A stretch of DNA of 64,000 nucleotides, from assembly GCA_963678705.1 (NCBI GenBank), contig OY783208.1, positions 18,921,486 through 18,985,485 of the forward strand, given 5' to 3'. The translations under genes were made by a program, and so were the position numbers. The stretch's first letter is position 1. Each line of letters begins with the position of its first letter. This DNA comes from Panorpa germanica. Taxonomy: Eukaryota; Arthropoda; Insecta; Mecoptera; Panorpidae. The notes beneath the pieces are model-generated. The model worked only from the letters and a program-made list of their open reading frames with translations. It searched no databases and had not been told where the DNA came from. Positions 45,309 through 57,352 of the stretch are shown here, one piece after another.

Positions 45309-47402
45309 GTTGAGTGAGTCGTTCTTACATTTCCTAACTTAACTTGTGTTTATTGTTTGCAATGTCTTTTCGTTGTCTTATCCCTTAGTTTCCTCTGACT
45401 TCTTTTACACAATTAACAGGCGGCTCAGGAAACATGCTCGCTCTCAATTTAACTACCCCTTGAAGAACATCATATCCCATACCCCAACTGGCTCATCTAT
45501 TAAAACTAAATTAATTGAAAAACACATTCAAATCAAACCTTATATTAATTCAACATTTAACTATATTCAATTAATCTGTGTATGGTACTAACTGTGTATA
45601 TGTATATATAATATATATGTATTTATATTATATGGCGAAACCATTTTATTTTGCACCTTCACTTTATTATTAATTACTATTAATAAATTACATTACATTA
45701 AAATTAACAGAAAGTTTAAATAAAGTATATTATTTTAAAAAATAAAAACAGATTTAATCAAAAGACAAATTTATAATGAATAGAACAATAAGTTCATGAA
45801 AATATTTTTCTTTTTATATTTAGCAATATAATACTTAAGTAATTTAATATATTTACGAAGTTATTTTAGATTAAACATGTTTAGCTGTGTACGTTTTTTT
45901 GCAGTGCAAACGTCGTGTGAATGGTTTTATATAAATAAATGCGCGACTGTTTATTCGATAAGATTCATACTGCAAAAAAACGTGTAGTATAATGCAGTGT
46001 GAACCCAGCCTTAACTTAGTAACGCACAGTGACACGAAGTTTTCATGAAGACCTAAAATTTCATCCATACAAACTGCCTGTGGTGCAAAAACTTAATCCA
46101 CATCATTTTGTTTCACGAAAATAGGCATGCGAAGCCTTAATCGAAAACCTGGCTCATGAAATTTTACTGCGATTATTATATTTGGATATTTGCAATTCTG
46201 AAGGACAATATTTGTGCTACACACTCGTCTCTATACAAATACAAATATATTGACCGTAAAAACGTTCTTCTGTCTAAAGGAAAAGAATAAATATGATATT
46301 TCCAATACTTTAGTTTTTATGTGTTTTTAAAACAGTAAATTTCCCACGACTTACCCTGTATTTATGTTTTCAAGATTTGTTTGTCAGAATAGGTTAAAAC
46401 TGTAAGCATTTACTTCATAATCAAGCGAAGAGCAAGAGATATGCAAAATTAAACGTCAAAGTTATAGCAGCTGTTCCGTCGATCCATAATGTCCTGATAT
46501 AAAACGAACAATAAATAAAATCACTTATTATATTCTAACGAGTTTGTGACGTCAAGGACTGCTAGGATTGCAACCAAATATTACGCACAAAATCAAAATT
46601 CAAACTTAGTTCAATCGTGATATATGTTCAAACATTGAGTTTTGAGATAAAGACAAAAACTATATTCAAGTGTCAAGCATTGCAGCAGTATTCGACAGTT
46701 TATATGTATTATAAATTATATGTCGTATAAAAAGGTAGATAGACAATATATAGTAATTATGTTTAAATTGATTGATTGGATATGGTTCTTTATAAATTTT
46801 AATTTGGAAAGCGATCTTTCTCTTTGCGTTGTGACACTTTTAAAATTACACTATATGTCATTGAAGAGGCACATAAAAGTAAAAATGATGAGCGTAAAGG
46901 GTACTTTCATAAAACCCGCCAAAAAATGTATTCACTAGTAAAAGAACACACCCTGAATCACTGAAATATGTAGTTCAATTTGACAGCTGACCGAATAAGT
47001 CGAGAATAAATCAATTACAAATTATTGTATTTGCCCCTTACTCATTTAATATTTATAAAAAATAAGTAGCTAAAGATATTTAAGTATATCGCATACTAGT
47101 GTGTTGTTAATAAGGTATTTTTGATAGTAATAAATTTAATGCCTTAACTAAAATCCTACTTTAAATTATTTCGTTGAGGGGCACCTTTTGTTGCAAACTA
47201 CTACATTTTCGTGTTTTCTGCCGCTTCTTCTATACTTAAAATATGTATAAATCATACGTAATAGTCATTATATAACTTTTTAATTAGAAACAGACAATAT
47301 TAATGAACTAAATAATTCCTTTACACATACTTTTTATATTTTGCAAAGCATTAATTTATTGCAGAAGATTACATTATTTATTAATTAAACTTAAGTTTTG
47401 GG
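45309..47402. other. Spacer between zinc-finger genes B and C
   Basis: 45330-45590 is the 3' flank shared with 40220-40400 and 49010-49270. 45640-45850 and 45870-46170 recur at 49970-50200 and 50970-51260, so the duplication unit extends here. The minus-strand ORFs at 45871-46068 and 50971-51171 are copies of each other but show no motif. 46890-47030 includes the probable promoter of gene C. Near 47180-47225 there is a diverged relative of the MITE at 47403. Confidence 0.6.
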
Positions 47403-47626
47403 TAATTATTCGATATAGCTACACCTTTTGTTTTGAATCTTATAAAAAAAACTACTGCACTTTCGAATATTTTCTGACGGGTTTAATATAGTAAAAAATG
47501 GTGTAATGTATATTACGTAAGATTTGTACATGTTTTTAGTATACAACAAATGACATAAAACATAAAAAAATCCAGTAGTTTTTTTATAAGATTCAAAACA
47601 AAAAGTGTTGCTATATCGAATAATTA
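47403..47626. mobile_element. MITE with ~55-bp terminal inverted repeats
   Basis: The left end TAATTATTCGATATAGC...TTTTGTTTTGAATCTTATAA is repeated in reverse complement at the right end (TTATAAGATTCAAAACAAAA...GCTATATCGAATAATTA). The 224-bp unit lies about 120 bp upstream of the ATG of zinc-finger gene C, probably in its intron or promoter. No coding capacity. Confidence 0.75.
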
Positions 47627-47743
47627 TCAAATTTTGTTTTTGTTTCACATTGTTAAAAATTTAATATTGCTTTTTAACAGATTGCTCACATTGTTTTGTG
47701 GTAACACATTTCTTTTTGTTTTCAGTAAAGTTGTTATGCTATA

Positions 47744-48982
47744 ATGGAAGATTTCAAACTTCAACAAATAAAATTAGAAATGGATCTCGAGTTAAATGTA
47801 CCAATGAAAATAGCAAATGTAAACGTTGATACCAAGAGAGGACTAACAGAGCAACAAGACGAAGTAAAAGAAGCTCCGCTATGTGATGTAATAGAAGTAG
47901 AAATTAAAGAAGAACCGGACGATATTTCAGAAGAAACTGCAATTTTACCACGAGCTGATTACTTCAACAAGATCGAAGTTCCAGTTGAAAATCTCGTCGA
48001 TCCGCTGAACACTGAACAACTACAAAAAGAAATTAATTCAAACTTGAAGCCTTATATCTGTGAAGAATGCAACAAATTGTTGGACAATAAGGCAGAATTT
48101 ATAAAACATATGCGTGGACATTCAGTAATAAAAACACATTCAGTACATCTATCAAATTTAAAGCAACATAAAAATACACATTTAGGTTTAAACCCATTAT
48201 CATGCAACGAATGTAAAAAAACGTTTTGTACGTTATCTAATTTGAAAGTACATAAAAACACACATTTAGGTTTAAAACCATTTGCTTGCAATGAATGTGA
48301 TAAAACGTTTAGTTCTTCTACACTTTTAAAATACCATAAAAACACACATTTAGGTGTAAAACCATTTTCTTGCACTGAATGTACTAAAACGTTCAGTCTA
48401 TCAATTCAATTAAAACGACATAAATACACACATTTAGGTATAAACCCATTTTCTTGTGACGAATGTAGCAAAACGTTTAGTAAAAAATCGCATTTAAAAA
48501 ACCATAAAAACACACATTTACTTGTTAAACCATTTTCTTGCACTGAATGTAGTAAAACATTTAGTGAATCAATTCAATTTAAACGACATAAAAACACTCA
48601 TTTAGGTATAAAACCATTTGCTTGCAATGAATGTGATAAAACGTTTAGTTATTCTACACTTTTAAAACAACTTAAGAACACACATTTAGGTTCAAAACCA
48701 TTTGCTTGCAATGAATGTGATAAAACGTTTAGTTCTTCTACACTTTTAAAATACCATAAAAACACACATTTAGGTATAACATTATTTGCTTGTGACGAAT
48801 GTAGTAAAACATTCAGTCAATCAACTAATTTAAAACGACATAAAAACACACATTTAGTTGTAAAACCATTTTCTAGTGACGAATGTAGTAAAACATTCAG
48901 TCGATCAACTCAATTACAACAACATAAAAACACGCATTTAGTTGTAAAACCATTTTCTGCAGGTTCTTTAAAGAATCATTAA
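47744..48982 (+). CDS. C2H2 zinc-finger protein C
   Basis: 412 residues. The acidic N-terminus (about 100 residues, with VEIKEEPDD) is homologous to that of gene B. About eight good C2H2 fingers follow from YICEECNKLL, mostly with THLGxKPF linkers, plus three degenerate ones. One keeps only its HKNTH end (around SVHLSNLKQHKNTH). One has lost the first zinc His (STLLKQLKNTH). One has Ser for the first Cys (FSSDEC). The last finger is cut by an internal deletion (PFSAGSLKNH), and CAT is followed by TAA where gene B has CAA, so the protein ends early. An acceptor TTTTCAG at 47719-47725 precedes the ATG. It is probably a transcription factor undergoing decay at its C-terminus. Confidence 0.8.
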   Translation: MEDFKLQQIKLEMDLELNVPMKIANVNVDTKRGLTEQQDEVKEAPLCDVIEVEIKEEPDDISEETAILPRADYFNKIEVPVENLVDPLNTEQLQKEINSNLKPYICEECNKLLDNKAEFIKHMRGHSVIKTHSVHLSNLKQHKNTHLGLNPLSCNECKKTFCTLSNLKVHKNTHLGLKPFACNECDKTFSSSTLLKYHKNTHLGVKPFSCTECTKTFSLSIQLKRHKYTHLGINPFSCDECSKTFSKKSHLKNHKNTHLLVKPFSCTECSKTFSESIQFKRHKNTHLGIKPFACNECDKTFSYSTLLKQLKNTHLGSKPFACNECDKTFSSSTLLKYHKNTHLGITLFACDECSKTFSQSTNLKRHKNTHLVVKPFSSDECSKTFSRSTQLQQHKNTHLVVKPFSAGSLKNH

Positions 48983-49352
48983 AAACGTAATTTGCATTAG
49001 GTTGAGTAAATCGATCTTACATTTCCTAACTCAATTTGTGTTTATTGTTTGCAATTTCTTTTCGATGTCTTATCCTTTAGTTTTCTCTGATTTCTTTTAC
49101 ACAAGTGACAGGAGGCTCAGACAACATGCTCGCTCTCAATTTAACTACCCCTTGAAGAACATCATACCCCAACTGGCTCATCTATTAAAACCAAATTAAT
49201 TGAAAAAGACATTAAAATCAAACCTTATATTAATTCAACATTTAACTATAATCAATTAATCTGTGTATGATACTAAGTGTTTATGATATGTGGACAAATA
49301 AACGCGTATTTTACATAATGAAAGAAGATATCAAGGTTTTCTTTGAGAACAT
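48983..49352. other. 3' flank of zinc-finger gene C
   Basis: Homologous to 45309-45600 and 40220-40500. No new gene. It ends where a MITE interrupts the duplicated sequence. Confidence 0.6.
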
Positions 49353-49788
49353 CCCTACAAACAATTTTGATCGGAATCCAATTAGATGCGAATCGTATCA
49401 CTCTGAATGACGAATGGAATCCTATTAGACATTAGTGTGACATTACATGAAGCTTTGGACAGCATGTTTGAACCGGTTGGAACGCTCCGTACCCCCTCTG
49501 ATGCCCTTCATAATACTTTCCAAACGACGTTTGCCGAGGTTCAAATCGTGGTACTACCCAGTACTACCACAGTACTAACATATGTTCTCCCGAACGCTGT
49601 CTGACTACTGTCCAACCGCTCTCTGATACGAGATTGCTAAGAAACGACAAATTGCTTGTAGGGATCCAAGTGTATTGACACCTTACAGACAATGTTGACA
49701 AGATTCGTATTAGATTCGAACGGATTGAACCGAATCGCATTAGAATCGTATAAGATTCGTACGAGATTTAGAGAAATTGTTTGTAGGG
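49353..49788. mobile_element. MITE with 16-bp terminal inverted repeats
   Basis: CCCTACAAACAATTTT at the left end and AAATTGTTTGTAGGG at the right end enclose 436 bp, flanked by CAT on both sides. The interior is rich in GATTCG-type repeats. The interrupted flank aligns with the paralogous sequence at 40490-40520, which lacks the insertion. Confidence 0.7.
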
Positions 49789-51394
49789 CATAAGGAACAA
49801 ATAAACAAACGACATTAGGCGTCTTAATCCAGCTGAGACGTTGTGTCTCTCAAAGTTTAAAACACATGGCACTGTAGAGTCTCGTTTTCTTGTCATAATT
49901 CTCAAGTGACATTCTCACAATTCAGTCGTTCATATGGGATGTTTTTAGCATGGTCTACAAAGGGCGAAACCTTTTATTTTGTAGAATCGAGCACCTTCAC
50001 TTTATTATTAATTACTATTAATAAATTACATTAAAATTAACAGAAAGTTTAAATAAAGTATATTATTTTAAAAAATAAATACAGTTTCAATCAAAAGACA
50101 AATTTATAATGAATAGAACAATAAGTTCATGAAAATATTTTTCTTTTTAAATTTAGCAATATAATACTTAAGTGATTTAATATATTTTCGTTATTTATGT
50201 TATTTTAGATCAATTGCTTATGAAACATTACTCTAATTGTTAAATATTTAATAAACATACACTTAATATTCTGTATCCTTAACTATAAACTGTATTCTTG
50301 ATTTGTCGCTTTAGTTAAATGGAACCTATTGCCACGTTACTATGTAAAAGATCATATAAAGTCAACAATTTATTTGAAATAGATAGTTGGTTATTTTGAA
50401 AGTTTCTAGTTGATCGTCTATAATTATGGACTAAATATAACAATAAGACAAAGTAGAAAGTGATTCAGTAGTGGCTACAGCAGAACAATCGCGTGAAGCA
50501 ATAGTACAGCCACATACGTGTCGATATAATATAATTTATCTTTGCTTATTAAATTTAATAATTATTTATTAGTAAAAGATCCTATAGCTAGCTATATCTT
50601 TAAGGTAAGTAAAGAAATTATTATATTATTATTAATAATAAGTAAGTAAAGTATTATCTAAGTTTTATTAAGTTTTAAATAGGAAGAATAAATAGAGTTC
50701 AGACTTTAAAGCTAGAATTTATAGTTGTCGAATTCTTGGGTGAAATATTGTCTATGACGCCGCTTGAGTAGCAACGCGATTTTTATATAATTCCATAGTT
50801 TTATCCAACCATACGGGCTTTTGTTCCACCAAAAAAATCGATAAAATATGTGTTGAACATTTTATAAAAATAAACTAGAAACACATGCAAATAATACTGC
50901 AGCACTAAATACTTGTTCGGTTACTATTCGATAAACGTCATGCCAAAGTTCATTCGATTTGCTAAATAAACTAATAAACGTGTTTAGCTGTGTACGTTTT
51001 TTTGCAGTGCAAACGTCGTGTGAATGGTTCTATATAAATAAATGCGCGACTGTTTATTCGATAAGATTTATACTGCAAAAAAACGTGTAGTATAATGCTA
51101 TGTGAACCCAGCCTTAACTTAGTAACGCACAGTGACACGAATTTTTCATGAACACCTAAAATATCATCCATACAAACTGCCAGTGGTACAAAAACTTAAT
51201 CCACATCATTTTGTTTCAAGAAAATAGGCATGCGAAGCCTTTATCAAAAACCTGGCTCATGAAATTTTATTGCGATTGGTTTTGTTTGATATCTGACAAC
51301 CTTGGTGTAAACGAATCGTCCAAAGACCCTAGGAAAGCTGAAGGACAATAATCGTGCTGCAATTACGAATATAGACACAGACATACTGGATAAA
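49789..51394. other. Spacer between zinc-finger gene C and remnant D
   Basis: 49970-50200 and 50970-51260 repeat the spacer found after gene B. 50210-50960 is unique AT-rich sequence. No gene is recognised. Confidence 0.5.
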
Positions 51395-51720
51395 GTGAAC
51401 AAAAGAACAAAAACTTCTAATGTCGTCTCTACAAATATATTGACCAGGACGAAGGTCACTATCAAGATATCATTTTTAAAACATCATAAAAACACACATT
51501 TTGGTTTAAAAAGGATTTCTTGCAGTGAATGTAATAAAGTGTTTCTTCAGTCATCGAATTTAAAACTGCATAAAAATATACATTTAGGTTGAAATACATT
51601 TTCTTGGGGCAAATGTAGTAAAACATTTAGTTATTCGTTCCATTTAATTCACACATTTAGGTATAAAACCTTTCCTTGTGGTTATTTTAATAAATATTTT
51701 TCATCTGCTGGTTTTTAATG
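51395..51720 (+). pseudogene. C2H2 zinc-finger gene remnant D (3' end)
   Basis: An ORF (51395-51592) holds the end of one finger and one full finger (SCSECNKVFLQSSNLKLHKNIH), then the same TGA as in remnant A. Decayed fingers continue after the stop (KCSKTFSYSFHL). Everything upstream, including the acidic N-terminal part, is missing and replaced by spacer sequence. Confidence 0.75.
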
Positions 51721-52383
51721 ATACAACAAATACTTCATTTATATTAGTTTGTCGTTTTTATATTTCCTTACTTAACTTATGTTTACATTTGCATTAGTTT
51801 TGCTGTATGAAGCTTATTGAATTAATATTGGTAGGAAGACAAAGGATCATGTTTTCTTACGTGGTACGGAACATCCTTTTCTTCTTAGTTAATTCATTTA
51901 TTGTTCATTATTGTTTTAGGTCAATATTTAATGATATGTACATGCTAAGACGTAAAATAATAATTTATCTATATTGTTACAATTTTACTAGGCGACGGCG
52001 TGTGTTTGTAGTAGCTAGGCTTCTATTTATGTGCCGTAATATGCCTGCGACTGGGGTTCTTTTTAATTACCGAGCGGAGTAATTATTTTTTAGTAAATAA
52101 GGCGCGTTGTAACTTTTAAAATTTATTTATAGCCACAATTAAAATAATCCGAAGGATTCACACTTTTTATAGATTGCTTTTATTCACAAAACAATTACAA
52201 TTCAAACTAAAACAATCGAAATATCTTCCTTTTTTATTTTATGTCGCCGTGATGCGTATTTGATGCGACAATCCATCCAGGGGTGTGCAACATCCCCTGC
52301 CAGCACTGGTCAACATTTCACAACTGTGACTTTTATATGTTCCTACGCCCGCAAATTCGTAACAATATTATTATATACACATA
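51721..52383. other. Flank of remnant D up to the Helitron
   Basis: Nearly identical to 39491-40142. The homology stops exactly at 52383, where the Helitron 3' end begins, giving an independent definition of the insertion point. Confidence 0.75.
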
Positions 52384-55300
52384 CTAGCTGACCCGGCGAA
52401 TTTCGTACCGCCTAACAGTCAATGAATGTCGTGTTACCTTTTAGCTGAACTAATTTAGTCTTTGATGAACGTAATACAATGATACAAAATAATATTTATT
52501 AATATAGATAGAAACATAAAAGTATTTTATTATGATGAATAATGATGAAAACATACAGAATGAGAATAAAAATTAAAAAAATAATAATAATTAAGTAATT
52601 CAAACTCATGTCAAAAAAAAATGATTGAAAACTATGTTGTGCAGATTGGAATACACTCGGATTAATTCATTAATGGGATTTTCATTCAAGCACCTTGTGG
52701 TAAACGACATTCTTTGTTTTTTGGTCAGGCGCAAGAACAAATAAAGCGGATGGTTTGCCGACACGTGAGCATGCCACGTACAATTGACCATGAGAAAAAC
52801 CTGCATTTTCTAGATTGAGGCCACAAATAGTCAAGGATTGGCCCTGTGATTTGTTGATCGTCATGGCGAAGGCAAGACGAATCGGGAATTGAATTCGTTT
52901 AAACTCAAATGGCAAATGGCGTTGGGATCATCGGAATCCTTGGAATAAGACCTTCCTCATCTTTAAATTTTCCTTTAAGTATCGACGCGTGAATCACATT
53001 GCTCATCAGTTTTTTTAACACCAAACGCGTTCCATTACACAGTTTTGGTTGGTTTAAATTTCTAAGCATGATGACTACCGAGCCAACCTTAAGTTTTAAA
53101 TTGTGCGGTGGTAAACCAGGCACATCCAAGGAGTTTAAAAATTCACTTGGCTTCTTCTTCGTTTGTTACACAGTCGATAGATTTGAATGAATACAGAGTA
53201 CCTACGATTTGATTTTGAATTATAAAATTGAGGTCATCTACATCTTTATTTTTAGCTGCCAAAATTGCTCGCTCACTTAACCATATAGTATTTTTGTGGT
53301 TAGCAATGATATCCGGGAATACTTTGTTGATAAGCTCGTCTTTTGATGATACAAAATTGCAAACATTTGGAGGAAATGAAATCAAACCGCTCGATTTGTC
53401 AACAGGAACACGGCCATTAACGATAGTCAGCAATTGCTTCGAGAAATCATCAGCAGATAGATCGTTCAACAATGCAACTCTCATATTTACAGACAGTTGA
53501 AGTTTCTTTACATATCGCCACAGATTTGATGCTTTGAGGCAAGCGTTTATTTCGTCGGCAGCAGTAGATCTTGGAATGACTGGTAGTGTTTGTCGGAAAT
53601 CGCCAGATAATAAAATCATTGCACCACCAAAACATCTCGAGTCATTGCGCAGATCTTTTAATGTTCGGTCTAGTGCTTCCAATGCGCGTTTGTGCGCCAT
53701 TGTGCATTCGTCCCATATGATGATTTTTGATGCTACTAAAACTTTGGCCATTGCGGAGTGTTTCGAAACGTTACATGTCGGTTGTTCAGTAGTTTGAAGG
53801 TTTAATGGCAATTTTAACGCTGAGTGAGCCGTACGGCATCCGTCTAACAATGTGGCCGCTATTCCAGAAAAAGCAATTGCTACCGCAATTTCGGATCTCG
53901 CACGTACAGTGGCCAAAATCAATGACATGAGGAATGTCTTCCCAGTTCCACCGGGGGCATCTAAAAAAAATAAGCCGCCATTTTCATCATCAATTGCATT
54001 AATCAGTGTATCATAGACTTCCCTCTGCTTAGGATTCAACAGAGGTACATTCGTTTGGACTGATTGGATTAGTTCATGTGGATCATATTCACGTTCACGT
54101 TCCAATTCTCTATTAAATGCGTCATTCATTCCGCGATCTGGCGCTGGCATTCCTAACCTAACTAACAAACTGCCGCACATGAGGTAACACATATCTTCGA
54201 TCAAGAGCAAAGTCTGGTTATGCATCTCCTCATTCACCTCAAGATCGGAATTTCTTGAGCTGACGCGAATTCGATGTAAAATATCTTCAGACATGTTATC
54301 TTTGTATTTGTTCCATAGGTCACGTGGGTTCGATGGGAAGCATGTCGAAATGATGATAGCAAATAATGTTCGTATCTGACTTGGAGATGCAGAAATAATT
54401 GCTTCAGCGATTGTCGTGTCCCAATGAGTATCGTTTTCAAGCAAATTCAGCTCTTGACATGCTGCACGAAATGTGGGGCACACTATACCATTAACAGTTC
54501 GTAGTGATTCAAATGATGTTGGCCCTCGAACATGTACCAGCAACAACCGCAAATAGAAACATTCATCATTCTTCGGATGAACTGTGTAAATACGACCAAG
54601 AGCATCAGTGGAACGCATATCTGGATAACCAGGAACTGCATCGCCTTGCTTCCGACGTTGAAATTTCTTCGATGTAGCGTTCCAAGTGTAATAACGTGGC
54701 ATTTCTGAGTAAAGCAAAGTTCGTGCGAACGGATCGCTTTGACAAATCGCAAAGAAACTGGTCAGTGTTGTCGCTGGAGATGTTTCGGCACGTTGAGCAG
54801 CATTCGACGCTGTGAAATATACTCTCTGACCGTTCTCTAGATGCACCCCCAAATGTACAACAGTGGGATGACGTTCGTGAATAGGGAATGAAAATATACG
54901 CCAAATTGCTTCATTGCAGTTCACATATTTACCGACTTGATAGCGCGTGATTTCATCGTTGATATTGGATGTTTGGATACCAAAAACCGCCATGTCGCTC
55001 CCTTTCGTGACATATTTGTAAATGTATTAAATTGACTTGACCGAATTGCAATACTCAACATTACAATGTGCCTTGAATGTTTTGGAAAGAAGTGGCGAAT
55101 ATGGAACAATCCATCTGTTGTCAACTACGAAATCGTTTCCTTTCACTTTAGTTGTGATAGTTCTACCATTATCATCGGGCGATCAACGCCGATACAATGG
55201 ATAACCATCGTTGCTTGTAATGGTCTCTGCCGTCAATTTTCGTGGATACCGTTTGGAACACTTGCCGTCGACCATGCACGGTGATTGGCGGTTGATAGTG

Positions 55301-55972
55301 CCGCACGGTCCATGAATCATATTCGTGATTACAACATCATGTAGGTCTGGATCGGTTTCAGGAGCAGGAATCTCCGCACATATGATGTCATCTATTTGAT
55401 CTGGCCGAATTCTTTCGACTAACCAAATTAGAATGTGAGCATGCGGTAGGCCTCGTTTTTGCCATTCGATTGCATACATCCAGTATCGAGTATTCCCAAA
55501 GACGTGTTGCTTAACAATGTAATTCATTAGTGACCGAATTTTTTGCCTGAAAACACGTGCGGTGATGTCGTGTCGATCACTTGATGTTTGTCCGGGAAGC
55601 AGCAATTGAATAATTTCTATCCATTTCGGATTACATGTAAATGTAATGAATAGATCTGGCCGACCATAATGACAAACATATGTCGCGGGCTACCTGTGTA
55701 TGTCGCCGGTAAAATAGTCAATCGACCAACATTTTCTGAATCTCCTTCTGTGCTAATTGCATCGCGTAAATGAATATACTCTTCTGAACGCAATTTAACT
55801 TGATTCAACCGAATGAAAGTCAGGCGCTCCGTTTCGATTTTAAAGTACATGTCAACGCAATATTGTTGAAGCAGTCGACGAAATCGCAACAAATAATTGT
55901 CAGAATTTTCACGAATCATCAAACGATATGCGTAATAATTCATTGAACTAACCTTCTTGGTAGTTTCCTCAC

Positions 55973-56136
55973 CTGGAACAAATGCAGTAAAAATTGTATT
56001 TTAGAACCCCTAATAGGTTAACGACTCTTACAGCTACTCTCTACTAAATTAGAAATTACAACTTTTTTTGGGTACTAAAAGCAAACAGAATAAAATGTAT
56101 ATCAAGTTTAAATGAAAACAACAATATTGATCTTAC
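55973..56136 (-). other. Helitron intron 2
   Basis: On the minus strand GTAAGATCAA begins at 56136 and TTGTTCCAG ends at 55973 (164 bp). Its removal joins KMINPLNG to EETTKKVSSMNYY in frame. Both splice sites are canonical. Confidence 0.65.
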
Positions 56137-56635
56137 CATTCAATGGATTAATCATTTTGATATGAAAGTGATATCCATCGTCTTCTTGCCAAAACATCAG
56201 CGGGTATTGTAACGCGTCAAATGAACGGTGTGTTTCATATATTCTTTGTAGTTGCCCAGTATTGCGTCGTGTAAGTACAATATCACGTGTTTCCAAGTTT
56301 TCACCAACAATCAGGATTGCCACTTCATCGATTGTTGGAGCATTAAATGTGCGTTCATGTGTTCCAGCTGGTCTTTTATCTGCTCTGATCACAACTTTAT
56401 AGTCATCGCTTGGCATGCGCTCTAAAGCAGTCTTGAACAGCTTGACCAATGCATGATGTTCATGAAGCATTTGCTGCAGATCTTGGAGAATTGCTCTTTT
56501 CGTAGCTGTGTTGATCCCTTGACGCCGGTCAAGTTGTTCTTCCATATTGCCCATGAAGTATATTTGCAAGAATTTATGCTGTGCATCTTCTATAGGTTGC
56601 AATGATCCAATGCGATGGCAAATCTGGCCTTGAAT

Positions 56636-56810
56636 CTGTAAAGTCAAAGCCATAGTTATAGTTAGATTGACAAACACTTTTTTTACAAACACTTTTTTTT
56701 TCAAATAATAAGATGCCATTTTTATTTCAGAGACAAATACAGAAATCTAACAAACTACATTCCAGATTTTTTTTACAATCATAGAAAATATAGTTTTTAA
56801 CGTAAATTAC
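56636..56810 (-). other. Helitron intron 1
   Basis: On the minus strand GTAATTTACG begins at 56810 and TTTACAG ends at 56636 (175 bp). Removing it joins YNPTFK to IQGQICHRIGSL in frame, the usual continuity of Helitron proteins. The ATG at 56719 lies inside the intron and is not a start. Confidence 0.65.
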
Positions 56811-57352
56811 CTTAAATGTCGGATTATATCCGTGTTCTTCGATAATTTCCGCCCCAAATTAGGTCATTTGGAAACAGACATTGTATTTTTGAGTGTTCGC
56901 TAGAAAATGTCGTGATTCTAGTGTTTCGCCATAAAGCAGGGAGCACAATGGCTCTGGTGGCGGGACCAATGATAACAATTTCACTTTACCACTAAGGCAG
57001 CACAAACCAGGCGTTTCACCAGCAAACCTCAATGCTCCACAATGCTGGCAAACAACGTCCATTGGACCAATGCAAACTAAACGATGCAAGCTGTAGTCGA
57101 TGGTGCAATCATATAGAAACGCTGCTCGAAAACGATGCAAGCGGTAGTCGATGGTGCAATCATATAGAAACGCTGCTCGATTCAAATCAATACTTGAACC
57201 ATTTCTTCTTGCACTTCGAAGATTATTCCTCTGTTCATCTGTACGATAAACTCGACGATTTCTCGTTTCTAACCTAGCCGTTTCACGGGCTACCTCTCTT
57301 TGCTCTTGTATTTGAGAAGCACGAATTAAGGCCCTTCTTTGCTCCTTACTAA

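Larger units (their letters stand above)
52384..57350 (-). mobile_element. Helitron, 5'-incomplete, mutated
   Basis: A rolling-circle transposon on the minus strand. Its 3' terminus is CTAG at 52384-52387, preceded by a GGCG...CGCC hairpin (about 52396-52413). The host base following it is T, as expected for A^T insertion, and the paralogous empty site at 40142/40143 confirms the point. The body encodes a Rep/helicase protein. No 5' TC terminus is found: around 57335-57352 the coding sequence abuts genes of the Polinton/adintovirus-like element. Confidence 0.85.
52682..57350 (-). pseudogene. Helitron Rep/helicase gene, broken
   Basis: Pieces in order: the N-terminal part with CxxC-type fingers (57350-56811, DVVCQHCGALRF, then a TAG after FQMT near 56860), 56635-56137, 55972-55690, 55690-55183, 54993-53143, 53129-52905 and 52915-52682. 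The Rep nuclease HUH motif is GLPHAH near 55440. The tyrosine motif YIYKYVTK lies just upstream of 54993 and is preceded by an in-frame TAA. The helicase has Walker A APGGTGKT, IIWDECTMAH and LSGDFRQTLPVIP, and ends with AMTINKSQGQSL and LYVACSR (Pif1 family). Other lesions are a TGA near 55180, a deletion-frameshift near 55690, and frameshifts near 53140 and 52910. Two introns are apparent. A 51-bp duplication is present near 57070-57180 (RAAFLYDCTIDY twice). Not functional. Confidence 0.85.

Noticed and set aside
45871-46068. Minus-strand ORF conserved with 50971-51171
   Set aside because: The similarity comes from duplication of the whole spacer; no domain, no independent sign of coding.
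53228-53797. Plus-strand ORFs in the Helitron
   Set aside because: Complement of the helicase frame.
56636-56719. N-terminus of the Helitron ORF starting at 56719
   Set aside because: The first 27 or so codons are intron sequence; the conserved coding begins after the acceptor at 56636.
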